A stretch of 64,000 bases of DNA. Origin: Mariannaea sp. PMI_226 (lineage: Eukaryota; Ascomycota; Sordariomycetes; Hypocreales; Nectriaceae). Shown here piece after piece: positions 11,701-23,100 of the stretch. Within the stretch, counting starts at the first letter, position 1. Every line of letters starts with the position of its first letter. The DNA is taken from the NCBI GenBank assembly GCA_024336345.1, contig JANFOG010000002.1, forward strand, positions 1,240,001-1,304,000, given 5' to 3'. The position numbers and the translations under genes are program-made. Under the pieces are notes generated by a model. It was not told where the DNA came from. It saw nothing but the letters and a program-made list of their open reading frames with translations, and searched no databases.

Positions 11701-12810
11701 CCCAGTATCTGAAGAACCCCGGGTTCTGCAAACGGTTGACCTTGATAATAATGAGGCGGCTGTAAGCGCGGCGATTGTATCATTTGCAAGCCAGGACAAC
11801 GAAAACTTCCTTGTTGTTGGCACTGGCAAAGACATGGTCGTCAATCCTCGAAGCTTCTCAGAGGGCTACGTGCATATTTACCGCTTTCAAGATGATGGCA
11901 GGGAACTTGAATTTATCCACAAAACCAAGATTGAAGAGCCACCACTAGCTATCATCCCCTTTCAAGGAAAAGTCCTAGTTGCTGTTGGCAAGACATTGCG
12001 TTTGTACGATCTGGGTATGAGGCAAATGCTACGCAAGGCCCAGGCCGAGGTGGCAAGTCAGCAGATTGTGTCTCTGAACACGCAGGGCAACCGCATTATT
12101 GTTGGCGACGTTCAGCAGGGAATCACCTATGTCACCTACAAGTCGGCCACCAACAAGTTGATCCCATTTGTTGACGATACCATTGCCCGATGGACAACTT
12201 GCTCAACAATGGTTGACTATGAATCTGTGGCTGGAGGTGACAAGTTCGGAAACATGTTCATCGTGCGCTGCCCTGACAAGGCCAGCGAGGAAGCGGATGA
12301 GGAACAGTCTGGACTGCATCTCATTAACGCACGCGACTATCTTCATGGAACCCCGCACAGAGTGAACCTCATGTGTCATTTCTACACCCAGGATATTCCC
12401 ACCACAATCACTAAGACCAGTCTGGTAGTTGGAGGACAGGACGTGCTGTTATGGAGTGGAGTCATGGGAACGATTGGAGTCTTCATTCCATTTGTAAGCC
12501 GTGAAGATGCAGACTTCTTCCAAAATCTTGAGCAACATCTTAGGACAGAGGATCCTCCTCTGGCTGGCCGAGATCATCTCACATATCGTGGCTACTACGC
12601 CCCAGTCAAAGGTGTCATCGACGGAGACCTTTGCGAAAGATACAACCTACTTCCCAACGACAAGAAGCAGATGATTGCAGGTGAGCTGGATCGTTCAGTT
12701 CGTGAGATTGAGAGGAAGATTTCTGTGAGTATTGAGTTCCCCAAGACCCGATCTAATTGTTCGGTCATGCTAATTGTTTGTAGGATATTCGTACGCGGTC
12801 TGCATTTTAA
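8787..12810 (+). CDS. RSE1: Pre-mRNA-splicing factor RSE1 (SF3b subunit 3 / SAP130)
   Basis: Exons 8787-9030, 9169-11248, 11437-12724 and a 27-nt last exon 12784-12810; 1212 aa, close to human SF3B3 (1217). Introns are 138, 188 and 59 nt with CTAAC-type branch sites. The protein starts [17 protein letters not shown] and ends [16 protein letters not shown], the conserved family C-terminus; without the last splice the frame would run into unrelated sequence. It belongs to the triple beta-propeller DDB1/CPSF160 family: an MMS1_N-type region covers roughly residues 75-590 and a CPSF_A-type region roughly 860-1180 ([35 protein letters not shown]). It scaffolds SF3b in the U2 snRNP for branch-site recognition in the nucleus. 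Convergent with the LysM gene. Confidence 0.97.
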
Positions 12811-13054
12811 ATGGGGAACTCTGTGGTATGTCGGCGGCGAAGTGTTGCAGCTCCTGTATAAATAACACAAAGGCTTTGGTTGATTAGGTTATTGTCGGCG
12901 TTAGCGTTGCGGGCCAAACTGTTAAGACACCCCGGGTTGAACAAAGCAACCAGCTATGTACTGGATGTGTGTGTATATAACCCGCATGATGATATGAAGC
13001 ATAGAATTCTAATATCTATTCCAAGGGGTTCCTGTCGTGAGACTTTCAACATCA

Positions 13055-13918
13055 TTAGCCCCTCCAGAAGGGACCACGGTTCCTAAGGGCTCTAGAGATC
13101 TTGCGACCTTTCCCTGGTATATCTGGGGGGTGCTCTGCTGCCCATCGCTCATCGTCCATGTATGCTTCGACGGCCGCTGCAAGGTCGTAGCCGGACTGTT
13201 CTAGGTAGAGTACAGCTTCATCGTAGTCGGAGACCTTGCAAGATGTCATGAAGCGACGAATCTTGCCCTTGCGCAACTCTTCTTCCTCGCCCTCTATTGG
13301 TCTCGGCGAGAGGCTGACGCCACCCTTGTAATACTCTCCAGGTATGAGAGCAGTCCTGCGTCCAGCTAAAAGATGGTCACTGGTAAGATTGTTTACTTGT
13401 CGTAGGGCCGTTGGCGGCACGCCGTAGCGTAAAGACAGGGACATTACTGTATCGTGTTCGTGATTGAGAAAGTGGAGGATATCTTCAGCGGCCGTCTTCC
13501 CATCCTCGGCTTGGAGCGCCTTCTTTTCATCGTCTACGTTGGCCTCTCTCGTCTTTGGCCTCAGGGTATATGGTGGTGGCGTATCCGAATACTCCGCTGT
13601 CCTAGAGCCCGAGGAGGGCACCGACGTGTAAGCCGGCGGGTCTCTCAGGCGCTGGGGGAGGGGAGATGGACTTGATGAGATTTGGCAGTATGGGCAGTAC
13701 TCGGCAAATCGGCTGTTGCTCTACAGTAGATAGGTATTAGAAAGATGGTGACCAGGGGGGGTGGTTATCAAGGGCAGGAGACGAACTTGAATGCATTTGC
13801 CACAGATTATCCTCGCGCAGCACTCCAGGCGACGAGCCTGGGGCAAGGACGATTCCGCTTTTTTATGAGAGGGAGAAGTTGATGAGAGGATGGTCGCGCA
13901 AGTGCAACAAGCTTCCAT
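13055..13918 (-). CDS. Cys-rich / LysM / UBA-like intracellular protein
   Basis: Exons (minus) 13918-13787 and 13720-13055; 265 aa. There is no signal peptide, so it is not a secreted LysM effector. Residues 1-60 hold paired cysteines (EACCTC; LECCARIICGKC; YCPYCQ), consistent with a zinc-binding finger completed across the intron. After a Pro-rich linker, residues about 126-174 form a LysM domain (HEHDTVMSLSLRYGVPPTAL ... GRRTALIPGEY). Residues about 201-237 look like a UBA/CUE-type helical bundle (SDYDEAVLYLEQSGYDLAAA, then VEAYM). The intron (66 nt) uses the weak donor GTTCGT. Fungal homologues are usually annotated only as LysM-domain proteins; the function is unknown. Divergent from NSRP1, convergent with RSE1. 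Confidence 0.85.
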
Positions 13919-14358
13919 GTTGAATCTCGAGGTTTTATAAGTGGTGTATATGTGACGCGATCAGAGAAAGGCGTTTGAAAATCATGGGGAAGTAAGGTAG
14001 GCGGCAGTCATGTGTGCATATGTAGATACCTACAGTAGTGTAGGTAGGCACCCAAGGTCAGTAGTCCATGTCGTTGTCGTAATGGATCATGGCTGTTGAA
14101 TTCGTTACCGATAGGGCTAGCGCGTTGCTTCGAATGTACGTCAGTGCTAAAAGTTCAACATTCAAGCGCCTGCTCCACTGTCTTGCTCTCAGCCAAACTC
14201 AGCCTTGACTACTGGCAACCTCAATCTTTTAATCACAACGTCGCTCACAACTGGCGACTTCTACCTGGATACTTTTTCCTCCCTTCGCTTTTTTGCTTCC
14301 CCCCCTCTCCCCAGTCAAAAACGTCGAGCCCAGCAATTCTACCCCAGGCGCCTCCGCA
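13919..14358. promoter_or_regulatory. Bidirectional promoter LysM protein / NSRP1-like
   Basis: This 440-bp divergent space contains TAGATACCTACAG...GTAGGTAGG words near 14024-14049 and a C/T-rich leader before NSRP1 (about 14270-14350). No gene is seen. Confidence 0.5.
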
Positions 14359-15561
14359 ATGAGCAAACCTCTAGCCTTCGGGCTTAACTTCACTAAGAAG
14401 CCGGGCGCGTCGAAAGCCGGTCCCCCTCGACGAAAGCCAATGTTTGGTGGCAACGATGATTCAGATAACGAAGGCGCCACGAATAAAGAACCCAAAGCCG
14501 AAGAAATCGGAGAGTTTGATGACTTTGGAGTACCATCACCGCCGAAACCAACCAGCGCAAAGCCGTCCAAGTCCAGAAATGGCCTCCTCTCTCAGCCTCC
14601 CAAACTCAAATCCAGGAATCAAGCGGCCTCGGCGTTTGGGGATCTCTCCAGCTCCCTTACAGCGCGGAAGAATGCCGAGGCTGCGGCTGATATCGACGCC
14701 AGTGTCTACGAGTACGATTCTGTCTACGACTCGATCAAGCCTCAAAAGAAGGCCACCAAGGAGGATGAAGAGCGCAAACCAAAGTACATGCGCAATCTAC
14801 TGCAGGCCGCAGAAGTACGGAAACGGGATGCTCTTATTGCTGAGGAGAAGAAGATTGCGCGAGAACGAGAGGCTGAAGGTGACGAGTACGCGGATAAGGA
14901 GAAGTTCGTAACGGAAGCCTACCGTAAACAACAGGAGGAAAATAAAAGACTAGAGGAGGAGGAGAAGCGCAGAGAAGAAGAGGAAGCGAAAAAGAACAAG
15001 GGTGGCGGCATGTCTGCATTCTACAGGAAGCTATTGGAAAAGGATGAACAAAGGCATACAGATGCCGTCAAGGCTGCTGAAGAGGCGGCCAAGAATGGCC
15101 CATCAGAAACGGACCAAAGCAAGGACCAGGGCCAAGAAAAGGAGAAAACTGAAGCAGATATTGCCAAGGAACTGAACGAGAAGGGTGCGTCAATTGCACT
15201 CAACGAGGATGGGCAAGTTGTCGACAAACGACAGCTGCTCAAGGGCGGTCTCAACCTGGGCGCAAAGAAGAGGGAGCCACTACCGCGTGAGGCAGAGCGC
15301 CCTGCAGAGAGATCACGAAGAGAAGCGACAGGAGGGCAGTTTGGTCGAAAACAGGCGATGCGGGAACGGCAATCACGCATGATAGAGGAGCAGCTTGCAG
15401 AATCACTAAAGCGATCACGGGAGGATGAGGAAGCCCAGCGTCAGGAAGTCGAGCGCGCGAACAAGAGCCGCAAGACCGAAGGCGAAATCTCGAGTGCCAA
15501 GGAGCGTTATCTCGCCCGAAAGCGAGCCGCAGAAGAAGAAAAGAAAAAGGCAGCAATGTAA
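14359..15561 (+). CDS. Nuclear speckle splicing regulatory protein 1-like (NSRP1 / CCDC55 family)
   Basis: Single exon, 400 aa from MSKPLAFGLNFTKK; codons upstream of this ATG are open but lack another ATG. The NSRP1 N-terminal domain spans about residues 110-240: DASVYEYDSVYDSI, then RKPKYMRNLLQAAEVRKRD, KFVTEAYRKQ and a Glu/Lys/Arg coiled coil, then GGGMSAFYRKLLEK. The C-terminal half is charged and low-complexity (alternating K/E/R), with a conserved basic end (LARKRAAEEEKKKAAM). Mammalian NSRP1 is a nuclear speckle protein that affects alternative splice-site choice; the fungal role is inferred from the domain only. The gene is close to RSE1 on the same strand, but the link is probably coincidental. 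Confidence 0.9.
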   Translation: MSKPLAFGLNFTKKPGASKAGPPRRKPMFGGNDDSDNEGATNKEPKAEEIGEFDDFGVPSPPKPTSAKPSKSRNGLLSQPPKLKSRNQAASAFGDLSSSLTARKNAEAAADIDASVYEYDSVYDSIKPQKKATKEDEERKPKYMRNLLQAAEVRKRDALIAEEKKIAREREAEGDEYADKEKFVTEAYRKQQEENKRLEEEEKRREEEEAKKNKGGGMSAFYRKLLEKDEQRHTDAVKAAEEAAKNGPSETDQSKDQGQEKEKTEADIAKELNEKGASIALNEDGQVVDKRQLLKGGLNLGAKKREPLPREAERPAERSRREATGGQFGRKQAMRERQSRMIEEQLAESLKRSREDEEAQRQEVERANKSRKTEGEISSAKERYLARKRAAEEEKKKAAM

Positions 15562-15920
15562 GAATAATTAGATACCCGAGTAGAATGAGAAGCGTTTTCT
15601 CTGATATTTTCCGGTTTGTTTTTCAAATGTCTCGTCTAAACATTATAACTTCCATGTAGCCTCGACTCAGCTCTGTAGCCTGATCTATCTTCCCATCTAA
15701 AGCGCCAGCTTCTTGATACAGCGACGTCTCCCCCGTCGGCCAGTATATGTTGGCACCTTGGGTGGGACGTGAAAAACCCTGTCGTTACTTCCAATGGCAC
15801 TGTCACACTATGATACAATCCTTGTGGTCTTTTTTTCGTCGTCCCACAAAGATAATGAGTCGTTGTTTATACGCCCCGAATAGATACACGGCGGCATAAC
15901 TCCCAGGAGTGGAGGGCGTT
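15562..15920. other. Convergent 3' spacer NSRP1 / TIM13
   Basis: These 359 bp between two stop codons presumably hold both 3' UTRs. No coding signal is seen. Confidence 0.5.
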
Positions 15921-16303
15921 TTAGTGGCCGTTGCCCTGCTCTTGTCGGAGCCGGGCAATATAGGCTGAGTTGACTTGATTCCATGCAGCCATGTACTTCT
16001 CCATGCACGAGGTCATGCAGGACTGTTCGCCGCTCGAGAGGGAGGATCCGGGCTTGGGGACGCACTTCTCGAAGCAAGTTTCCTGGAGGTTCTATTTTGG
16101 AGTGGCGCAAATGTGTTAGTCCATCTATCAATTTTGGTGGTGTCGGAAGCTTGCTTCTTTCGAGCAAAACTGAGATGGAGGCTTCAAGCTGGGATGGAAC
16201 TGGATGGGTAAAAACATACCTCAATGAGAACGCGGGCGTTGGCCATGTTGGCCTCGGCCAAGACCTGCTTGATGACGGCCTGCTTGACAGCGCTGGAATC
16301 CAT
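15921..16303 (-). CDS. TIM13: Mitochondrial intermembrane-space chaperone TIM13
   Basis: Exons (minus) 16303-16220 and 16091-15921; 84 aa, the usual size for a small Tim. The twin CX3C motifs are CFEKC and CMTSC, 15 residues apart, in the context NLQETCFEKCVPKPG and QSCMTSCMEKYMAAWN; these match Tim13 rather than Tim8, 9 or 10. Each pair forms a disulfide through the Mia40 relay. With Tim8, Tim13 escorts inner-membrane and beta-barrel precursors across the intermembrane space. The 128-nt intron falls just before the first motif (VLIE|NLQE). Convergent with NSRP1. Confidence 0.95.
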
Positions 16304-17120
16304 TTCTGCGATTTTTGGACGTGGGGGGAGGAGGGTGACAATGTACCGTATTGCTTCCTTCAAGGATAAATGCTTGAAGCCTTCTGCAGACGCCGAGATA
16401 CTTTCGGTCAATGAGATTATCCGAATCCAGCTCAATTGATGATATCAGTGACTAAGCCAGCCTAGTCGATACTTCATTGCCCCATATAATATTGCACCCA
16501 TGTCATGTATATCATAGCACCTTAATTATGTGAGCGCCTTCAAGGGTACCCAGGTACCAAGGGTAACCTGCCATTCAGGATCGCGTGCAATACTAGGGTT
16601 CGAATTGGAAGTATGGATTGTCGAACAGTCAATGAATTATTATCTGAGGAGTTATACCAAGCACTGAAAATTAAATCTTCGTATAATCCATATAGTCTGA
16701 ATACTATTCATGGCCCTAGCTACAAGTAGCTTACATGGAAACTTGCTTACCTCATGCTGTGGTGCTAACGTTATTGCAACAACCAAAGCTGCAGTTGCAG
16801 TACTATCCACAGGTGTAGAAGGGGGTTACTGATCGGCCATCCATCCATTAGTCATTTAGTTAATCGAATGGAAGATATAGCCTCCGGTTAAAAGAGAGGG
16901 CGGTGTCTCAATCCCCGCATATGGGGTTGATTGATTATGACAAATGCATGATGCCATCCATACAGAATCCAAAACCTGAGGCAGGCTATCAAGTAGGCCA
17001 ATGAACAAGTATAAATGGGTCGACCAATTTATGTTAAGAACACAAATCTCGAGATTTTAGATTCTCTTCTCAATCAGACAATTTGTTGAAGTTCTTTTGA
17101 TATCTTGCATTGATCTTACA
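16304..17120. promoter_or_regulatory. AT-rich divergent spacer with TATA-like box upstream of the oxidoreductase
   Basis: This 817-bp stretch is visibly more A+T-rich than neighbouring intergenic DNA (about 16430-17100). A TATAAAT box is at 17010-17016, about 105 bp upstream of the oxidoreductase ATG at 17121. No ORF of note is present. Confidence 0.5.
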
Positions 17121-18408
17121 ATGGTTCAAAGCAAAGCCCTAGTGGTGGAGGTTCCTGAGGGCGGATCTCCAAAGTTGGTGCAAAAGACGACACAGCTTCC
17201 GGCTCTAGCGTCCAACCAGGTTTTGGTCAAGGTCTCTGCCGTAGCCCAAAACCCAACTGATGGTAAGGTGGTACTCCAATTCATATCACAGTACATATAG
17301 CCAACCATTTAATCAGTCCAGAGCTTTGACGCCAATGCTTTTGGAGACGGCACCGTCCTTGGGTGTGACTTTGTGGGCAAGGTAGAGGAGGTTGGATCCA
17401 ACGTTACCCGTGTGTCCAAGGGCGAGACCATTGCTGGACTCATCTGGGGAGGTAAACTGACGGCCCTAATTTTCTAGCAAATCTAGTCGTGAATACTGAC
17501 TGAAATAGGTGAAACGAAGGACATAGGTGCGTACAGCGAGTATACTATCGCTGATGAACGCATCTGCTTCAAAGTGCCGAGTAATATCACCTCTCCCGAG
17601 GCAGCGACAGTTCCCTTGGCTTCACTGACCGCGTACTTGGCTCTTTTTTCAAAGGATTGCCTAAACATCGACCAAAAGTCAAGGTCGAATACAAACATTC
17701 TGATTTGGGGTGGAAGCTGTACGTCACGTTAATTGCTATGTAGAAGCGGACTATTGGCTCAGGTCACTGACATGATCACAGCAAGTGTCGGCCTCTACGC
17801 CATTCAAATCGCTGCTCTGTACGGGTTTGAAATTGCAACGACTTGCAGTCCACGGCATTTTGGGCTGGTTGAAGCCCTAGGGGCGGCGTATGCCTTCGAT
17901 TATCGTGATCCAGATGTTTCCCAGAAGATCGCAACGGTGATGCCAGGAATTCGATATGTTTTTGACACGATCGGCAACGATACGTCGTCTGTTCTAGGGT
18001 CTCGAGCTATTGATGATAACGGCGGTACCCTCTGCACTGTGCGACCTGGTAAAGCATTCACCGAGAATGTTGCCAAACACGTCAAGGTCACGGATGTGCT
18101 AGTATGGACAGCCTTTTTAAAGGACCATCAGTACCGAGAGTTTCGCTGGCCGGTAAGTTCTTATTAGAGATGGACCTCAGGACTATACGACCGGCAGAGC
18201 AAATCTAACAGCAAAGCAGGCGAACGAAGCAGACCACGAACTCGCTAGCTCATTCTGTGAGAGCTTGCCAACCTATATTGAGGAAGGGAAGATTAAGCCG
18301 AACGCAGTAAAGATCCTCCCAGGAGGGCTTGATGCCGTTGAGACGGGATTCCAGGAGCATCGAGAAGGAAAGATTTCGGCTCTCAAGCTGGTGTATGAAG
18401 TTAGGTAG
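17121..18408 (+). CDS. ToxD-like zinc-independent MDR oxidoreductase (enoyl reductase family)
   Basis: Exons 17121-17262, 17317-17451, 17509-17718, 17782-18152, 18220-18408; 348 aa, typical for the family. The N-terminal GroES-like fold holds VLVKVSAVAQNPTD and VLGCDFVGKVEEVGSNV; the Rossmann fold carries the NADP-binding motif GGSSSVGLYAIQIAALYG, made by splicing at 17718/17782. The catalytic zinc cysteines of alcohol dehydrogenases are absent. The end (GLDAVETGFQEHREGKISALKLVYEV) is typical of fungal ToxD/trans-enoyl-reductase proteins. Relatives reduce activated C=C bonds, some as partners of polyketide synthases, but no PKS or NRPS lies in this window, so the substrate is unknown. It has four introns of 54-67 nt, and its 5' flank is AT-rich. 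Confidence 0.9.
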
Positions 18409-18989
18409 TTTTGATGTCATGGTCGACTTTGCTACACAAATGCAAACTAGATGAGCCCAGATTCCCCTGACCGCGAAGATCAGCACAAAATGGTAGCCGA
18501 CTGATTGCAATGAATCAAAATAAATGCGCTACGCGGTTATGTGTGTACAATTTGAGGCCACAGTGGGCAAATGCATGTATTCTGGAATTTGCAGTCATCA
18601 TTAGTACAGTATGGATAGGGAACGGGGGACATAGACCGGACCCTCCCCCCCCTGGGGCCTTAGCTCCAGGGCTCGAGACAAGGGGTAATGAGCCGCTGCC
18701 AAAGTACGCGTACAGTGGAGAGCACCTTAAACCGGTGTCCGCCAACGTGAGCTTGAGGGTGAAGAGGACACTTGTGCTAGCTGAGGCCAGTTATCCAAAC
18801 CCACACGCACGGCGACAACGTCGAACCTGTCAACAACCACACCCCCCTTCCCGACACTACGGTCACGCTGAACGAGAGCGGCGTGCACCTCGAATTGATA
18901 TAACGAGCCACGACCTGGATTGGAGCCTCTCGCTTTGTGCGGATAAAGCTTGGAACTTGGCATCTCACCGTACCCTATTTTAAGCCACG
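18409..18989. promoter_or_regulatory. Spacer upstream of the lectin gene
   Basis: This 581-bp head-to-tail gap holds the oxidoreductase terminator and the lectin promoter. A C8 tract with an imperfect CCTGG...CCAGG stem sits near 18645-18672. No gene is seen. Confidence 0.45.
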
Positions 18990-20155
18990 ATGCGGCTGCC
19001 TTCATTGTCGGCCGTGCTTCTCGGCGCCTTTGCCTGGACTGCAAGCGCCTTGAGTCCTGATGATGATAATGTCAAGAGCATTACGGTATGGATCACGAGA
19101 GCTATGCGCTTCTGCTCAGGATTTTCGATGTTGCTAACATATGCTCTCCCCTACTCGACAGCTCAGGACACACTCCCTCCAGCAGGTTCGTTCCAACGCA
19201 CGCGACCGCCATGACGATCCATACACACAGCTAACACGCTTTCTTCGCAGCCCTATCTCGACTCTGATATGCAAAGTCGATGGTACGACTTTGGCGGTGA
19301 TACTATCGTGCGAACCGACTCGTATGCTACGTTATACCCCGAATCATGGAGGAGCAATTAATTGACTGGACACTTAGTTACATCCGACTGACATCGGATC
19401 GCCAATCGCAAACCGGATGGATGTACTCGCGAGTGCCTCTCACGGCCACCAACTGGCAGATGGAGGTTGAGTTCAAAATTTCCGGCAAAAATCAGCTATA
19501 TGGCGACGGTTTCGCCATGTGGATTACGCGCCAGCGTGCCCAGTCCGGTACTGTCTTTGGTGGCCCTGACAACTTCGAAGGTCTGGGCGTTTTCATCGAC
19601 ACTTACAAGAATAACCGACCTGGTGTTGTCTTCCCCTACATCAGCGCCATGGTTGGCGATGGCAAGACCTCGTATGACAAGGCCCACGACGGCAAGAGCA
19701 CCGAGCTCGCTGGTTGCTCGGCTCGTGGCATCCGACACGCTAATGTCCCAACCAAGTTGCGCCTTACTTACTTCCAGGATAAGCAGCTCAAGCTGGAGCT
19801 CCAGTACAAGAACGAGGACGAGTGGCAGCTATGCTTCGAGACGGAGGAGCCCCCTACCATCCCCAACATTGCCTACGTTGGATTCACTGCCGAGACGGGC
19901 GAGCTGAGCGATAACCACGACATCATTTCGGTGACGGCCAAGAACCTGTACATCCAAAATGGCGCCAGATCGGGTCCAACCGACAGCAAGACGCGGTCGT
20001 CCAAGAAGAACAAGAAGAACACTATCAAGAAGCAGTCTTCCGGGGGCAGCTGGACCTGGTTCTTCACCAAGATTATCTTGTTCTTCATCGTCCTTGGTGG
20101 TGGATACGTTGGCTACACTGCCTGGCGAACGAAGAACCGTTCACACCGATTTTAA
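18990..20155 (+). CDS. VIP36/ERGIC-53-like L-type lectin, type I membrane protein
   Basis: Exons 18990-19085, a 24-nt microexon 19162-19185, 19251-19321 and 19378-20155; 322 aa. The signal peptide is residues 1-20 (MRLPSLSAVLLGAFAWTASA). The L-type lectin domain spans about residues 30-245: LRTHSLQQ (microexon), then PYLDSDMQSRWYDFGGD, GDGFAMWITRQRAQ, GLGVFIDTYKNNR and YVGFTAETGELSDNHDI. The Asp and Asn residues of FIDTYKN correspond to the calcium/mannose site. A basic linker (KTRSSKKNKKNTIKK) precedes one transmembrane helix at about 287-311 (FFTKIILFFIVLGGGYVGYTAW) and a short cytosolic tail RTKNRSHRF. The family carries glycoproteins between ER and Golgi. No strict KKXX or FF export signal is visible. 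The microexon's donor is the unusual GTTCGT. Confidence 0.92.
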
Positions 20156-23100
20156 TACAACATTCTGCCGAAGAAGGTTTCCGGTTTGGTAGATGGACGC
20201 ACGAAGTAACTGATGATGTGGGACGGCCATTTTCTTTGTTTATCCCCCAAACTTTTTTGCTCCTGTGCATCTTTTGTCTGAATACCTAAAGGTAGAAGGA
20301 AGGAGAATGGAACCAAGGAGAGAAGCCTGTGGGTTAGTTGTTACTGAGCGAGGAGTAGTTGTGAACATACGATGAGGAGAAAGAAAAAAAATCCGGGTCA
20401 GGAGTCGTTGCTAATAAATGTTCTTTTTTGTCTAACTAAGGGCTGGACGCTTGTGGTGTTTGTGCGTAAGGTAGTCAAAGAATGATTTCTTGTACTGGTC
20501 GTATGCTACAGTTGATCTGTGTGGAGCTAACTTTTAAGATGGCCATTGACTTTTACGGGCAAGATGAGCCTGAACTCTGTAAACATTCTTAACGTAAGGT
20601 AGGTAGGTTCCATGCTCATTGCAAGGTTGGTAGATCGTTATGCCCGTCCGTGTGGATGTAACAAGTTCATTGATGCGAGTAATCATTTACTGTCAATGAC
20701 AAGGGTTCACCAGGAACGAAAGAAAAAAAAAGACGATCAAGACAATAACAGTTGGCGTGTCTGGTCCAGATGGCACCGCCGACAGCACGAAACAGCCAAT
20801 GATGGTAACTCCACGATTTGAGAGAGGTATTTCGCGGCCAAAGATGAGATGTGGTTGGCTTCAATTGATTCCAAATTGGTCAAGCGATCATTCTTATCTC
20901 TCCCACCCCCGCTTCCTCCCGCGTCATCGCCAGGACCTGCTGCCTTGCTCTCCCGTGAGTGTTGGAACTTGTTAGCCACTAGCCCGGAGGCGCGGGAGGA
21001 GATCGGCCGGACCCAACGATCGGGAATGACGGCGAGAATAGGCGAGGAAAACTAGACCTTGGTTGTTTGCCAGACAGATCAAATAGTGATATTGGGAGGG
21101 AGGGTGATGGATAAGACGTATTTTGCGGTGGTGGTTACGTCTGTAACTGTTCGTATGATGCATCATCGAATGGCCCATGCCTACTTCAAACACTCGAAAA
21201 CTAGACTCTACTTTGTGTGATTGATCTACCTACGTACTGTGGCACCCAAGCTGACGGCCTCAGTTTGTGTGCGGGAGCTTCCGTGGCTCTTTATTCACTT
21301 CCATTCCAATCCAAGTCTGTACGTTTGGCATCGCCAATGTTTAAAGAGCTTGTCTGCACTCGGCTACGTATATATTACTTCGTGGCGTAACTCTTATCCC
21401 CAAATCAAGACAATGTTTTCAAGCCACCACCTTTTGGTAACGAGCACGGTGAACCACTTGTCACAGCCAATGTTTTTCGATTATTTCTCCCTAGCTCCAA
21501 TGCCACCTCCTCTCAATTCGTCCCCTCCCTTTCCCTCCGGCTTATTATTGCTTCCGGTTGTTTGTCTGTGCTGTCTTGCCAAACCTGCAAATCAGGTTCT
21601 AGGACAGACGGCCAGTAGCTCACTGATTTCACGGCGCCCCCACCTAATGTGCACACAGGGACGCACGCGTGCTAATGTAAGGTGGCAAGGTGGTCAACTT
21701 ATAACACCAAACCTTGAACGCTATATGTAACACTACAGGGAATACGAATGAAGCAAACCTCACAACCTGCTTCGCAAAGGAAATATAAAAGGGGGCTAAG
21801 AAGGGACAGGAAAGGGGGAGGGGGAGAAGAGGGAAATGTGATCCTATGTCAGGCAGATCCGAGAAGCTTCCATAGCTACATAGCTTGTTCCGCAGCAGTC
21901 TGTACGGGGCTGACTTATCGTCACTGAAAATCGATATGCACTTCATCCTGCAGTTTTTCAGCCCTTGATCAGCCCAGTTTCCTGCTTGCCTGCAAGTGAG
22001 CGGGCGGAACACCGCTGGATCCGGGGCGGGGAAAGTGAAGGGGGGAAAGAGGGGCGAAGAAGGCAAGGCTTGGGAAGCTTCCTTGATGGGGGAGCTAGCC
22101 TCGAAGAAAATTGGGTACCTTACCTTTAGGTAAGGTAAGGTAGGTATGTACTCGAGTAAGTGGTTACTTCAAGAGGGATGTAGGCAAGGTACAAGAAGGT
22201 AGGATTTCCCAGGCATGGTACATGTTCCTTGGTAGCTACCTTTATATGGGGCATCTCTTAACTGGCCTACCTCGTATTAACAATATACAGCTGAGTAGAC
22301 ATTCATATTATCAATTCCGGCCTTTCATCCATGGATATCGTCGACAGAGGCATAACATAATGGACCCCCAAGCCAGAGTCCCGGGCTGGTGACTTCAAGC
22401 TTTGGACGACAGTAACCGCAACAATCCAATTGACACAAGGGGAATCAGCCAAGCCTCCCATCCACATCCACATCAAGCTGCACCTCTCCACCATTCACCT
22501 ATTGCCCAAGCCGTAAACACCTCGCCACCAGAATCATCCAACTTCTTGGGCAAGTTCCAATTTGTTTCAGGAAAACAATACCCACGTGTCAAGTACTGTG
22601 CAATGTACCCAATTACCCTATTCACTCAAGTCCTGGTCCGGTGTTGAAGCAACTTGCCTTAGCAAAACTTAGTTGTTGCAGACCGGCTCAAAGCTGACCT
22701 GCTTGTGATCTGAGCTCCTTGTCCAAGTTTCCACCAAGAAGCGAAGGAAAAAAAAAGGGCCTCTGCGACGTCCATCCCTACTTGGTAGGTAGCTCGAGAC
22801 TTTCCCAGCCCCAGATTTAAGGTACCTTGCGCACTCCATCGCTCTTTGTATCGATGTGAGCTCACTGGCGTAGTGCCGCTAGAATGCCCCCCTCTCTCTG
22901 TGTCCTCGGCTTCAGCCAAGGCACGAAACAAAGGCTCGAATCCTCCCTCTGTCCTCCACTTCCAAACATTATTTCTTCTCTCTACAGTTGGGCAACTTGA
23001 TTTGGCTTGAGGCTAAACAATCTGCTCCCTCCCCTGCATCATTGATCTGCCTGCCCTTCTATCCCCCCTCATCCCATTCATCCATCCCTCTCAATTCCTG

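Noticed and set aside
16560..16640. Possible tRNA T-loop (GGGTTCGAATTGG near 16593)
   Set aside because: The flanking bases do not form a T stem and no matching A box or anticodon arm was found.
21644..22066. 140-codon minus-strand ORF in the gap before PKA
   Set aside because: No domain and Pro/Phe-rich low-complexity content from purine-rich complement.
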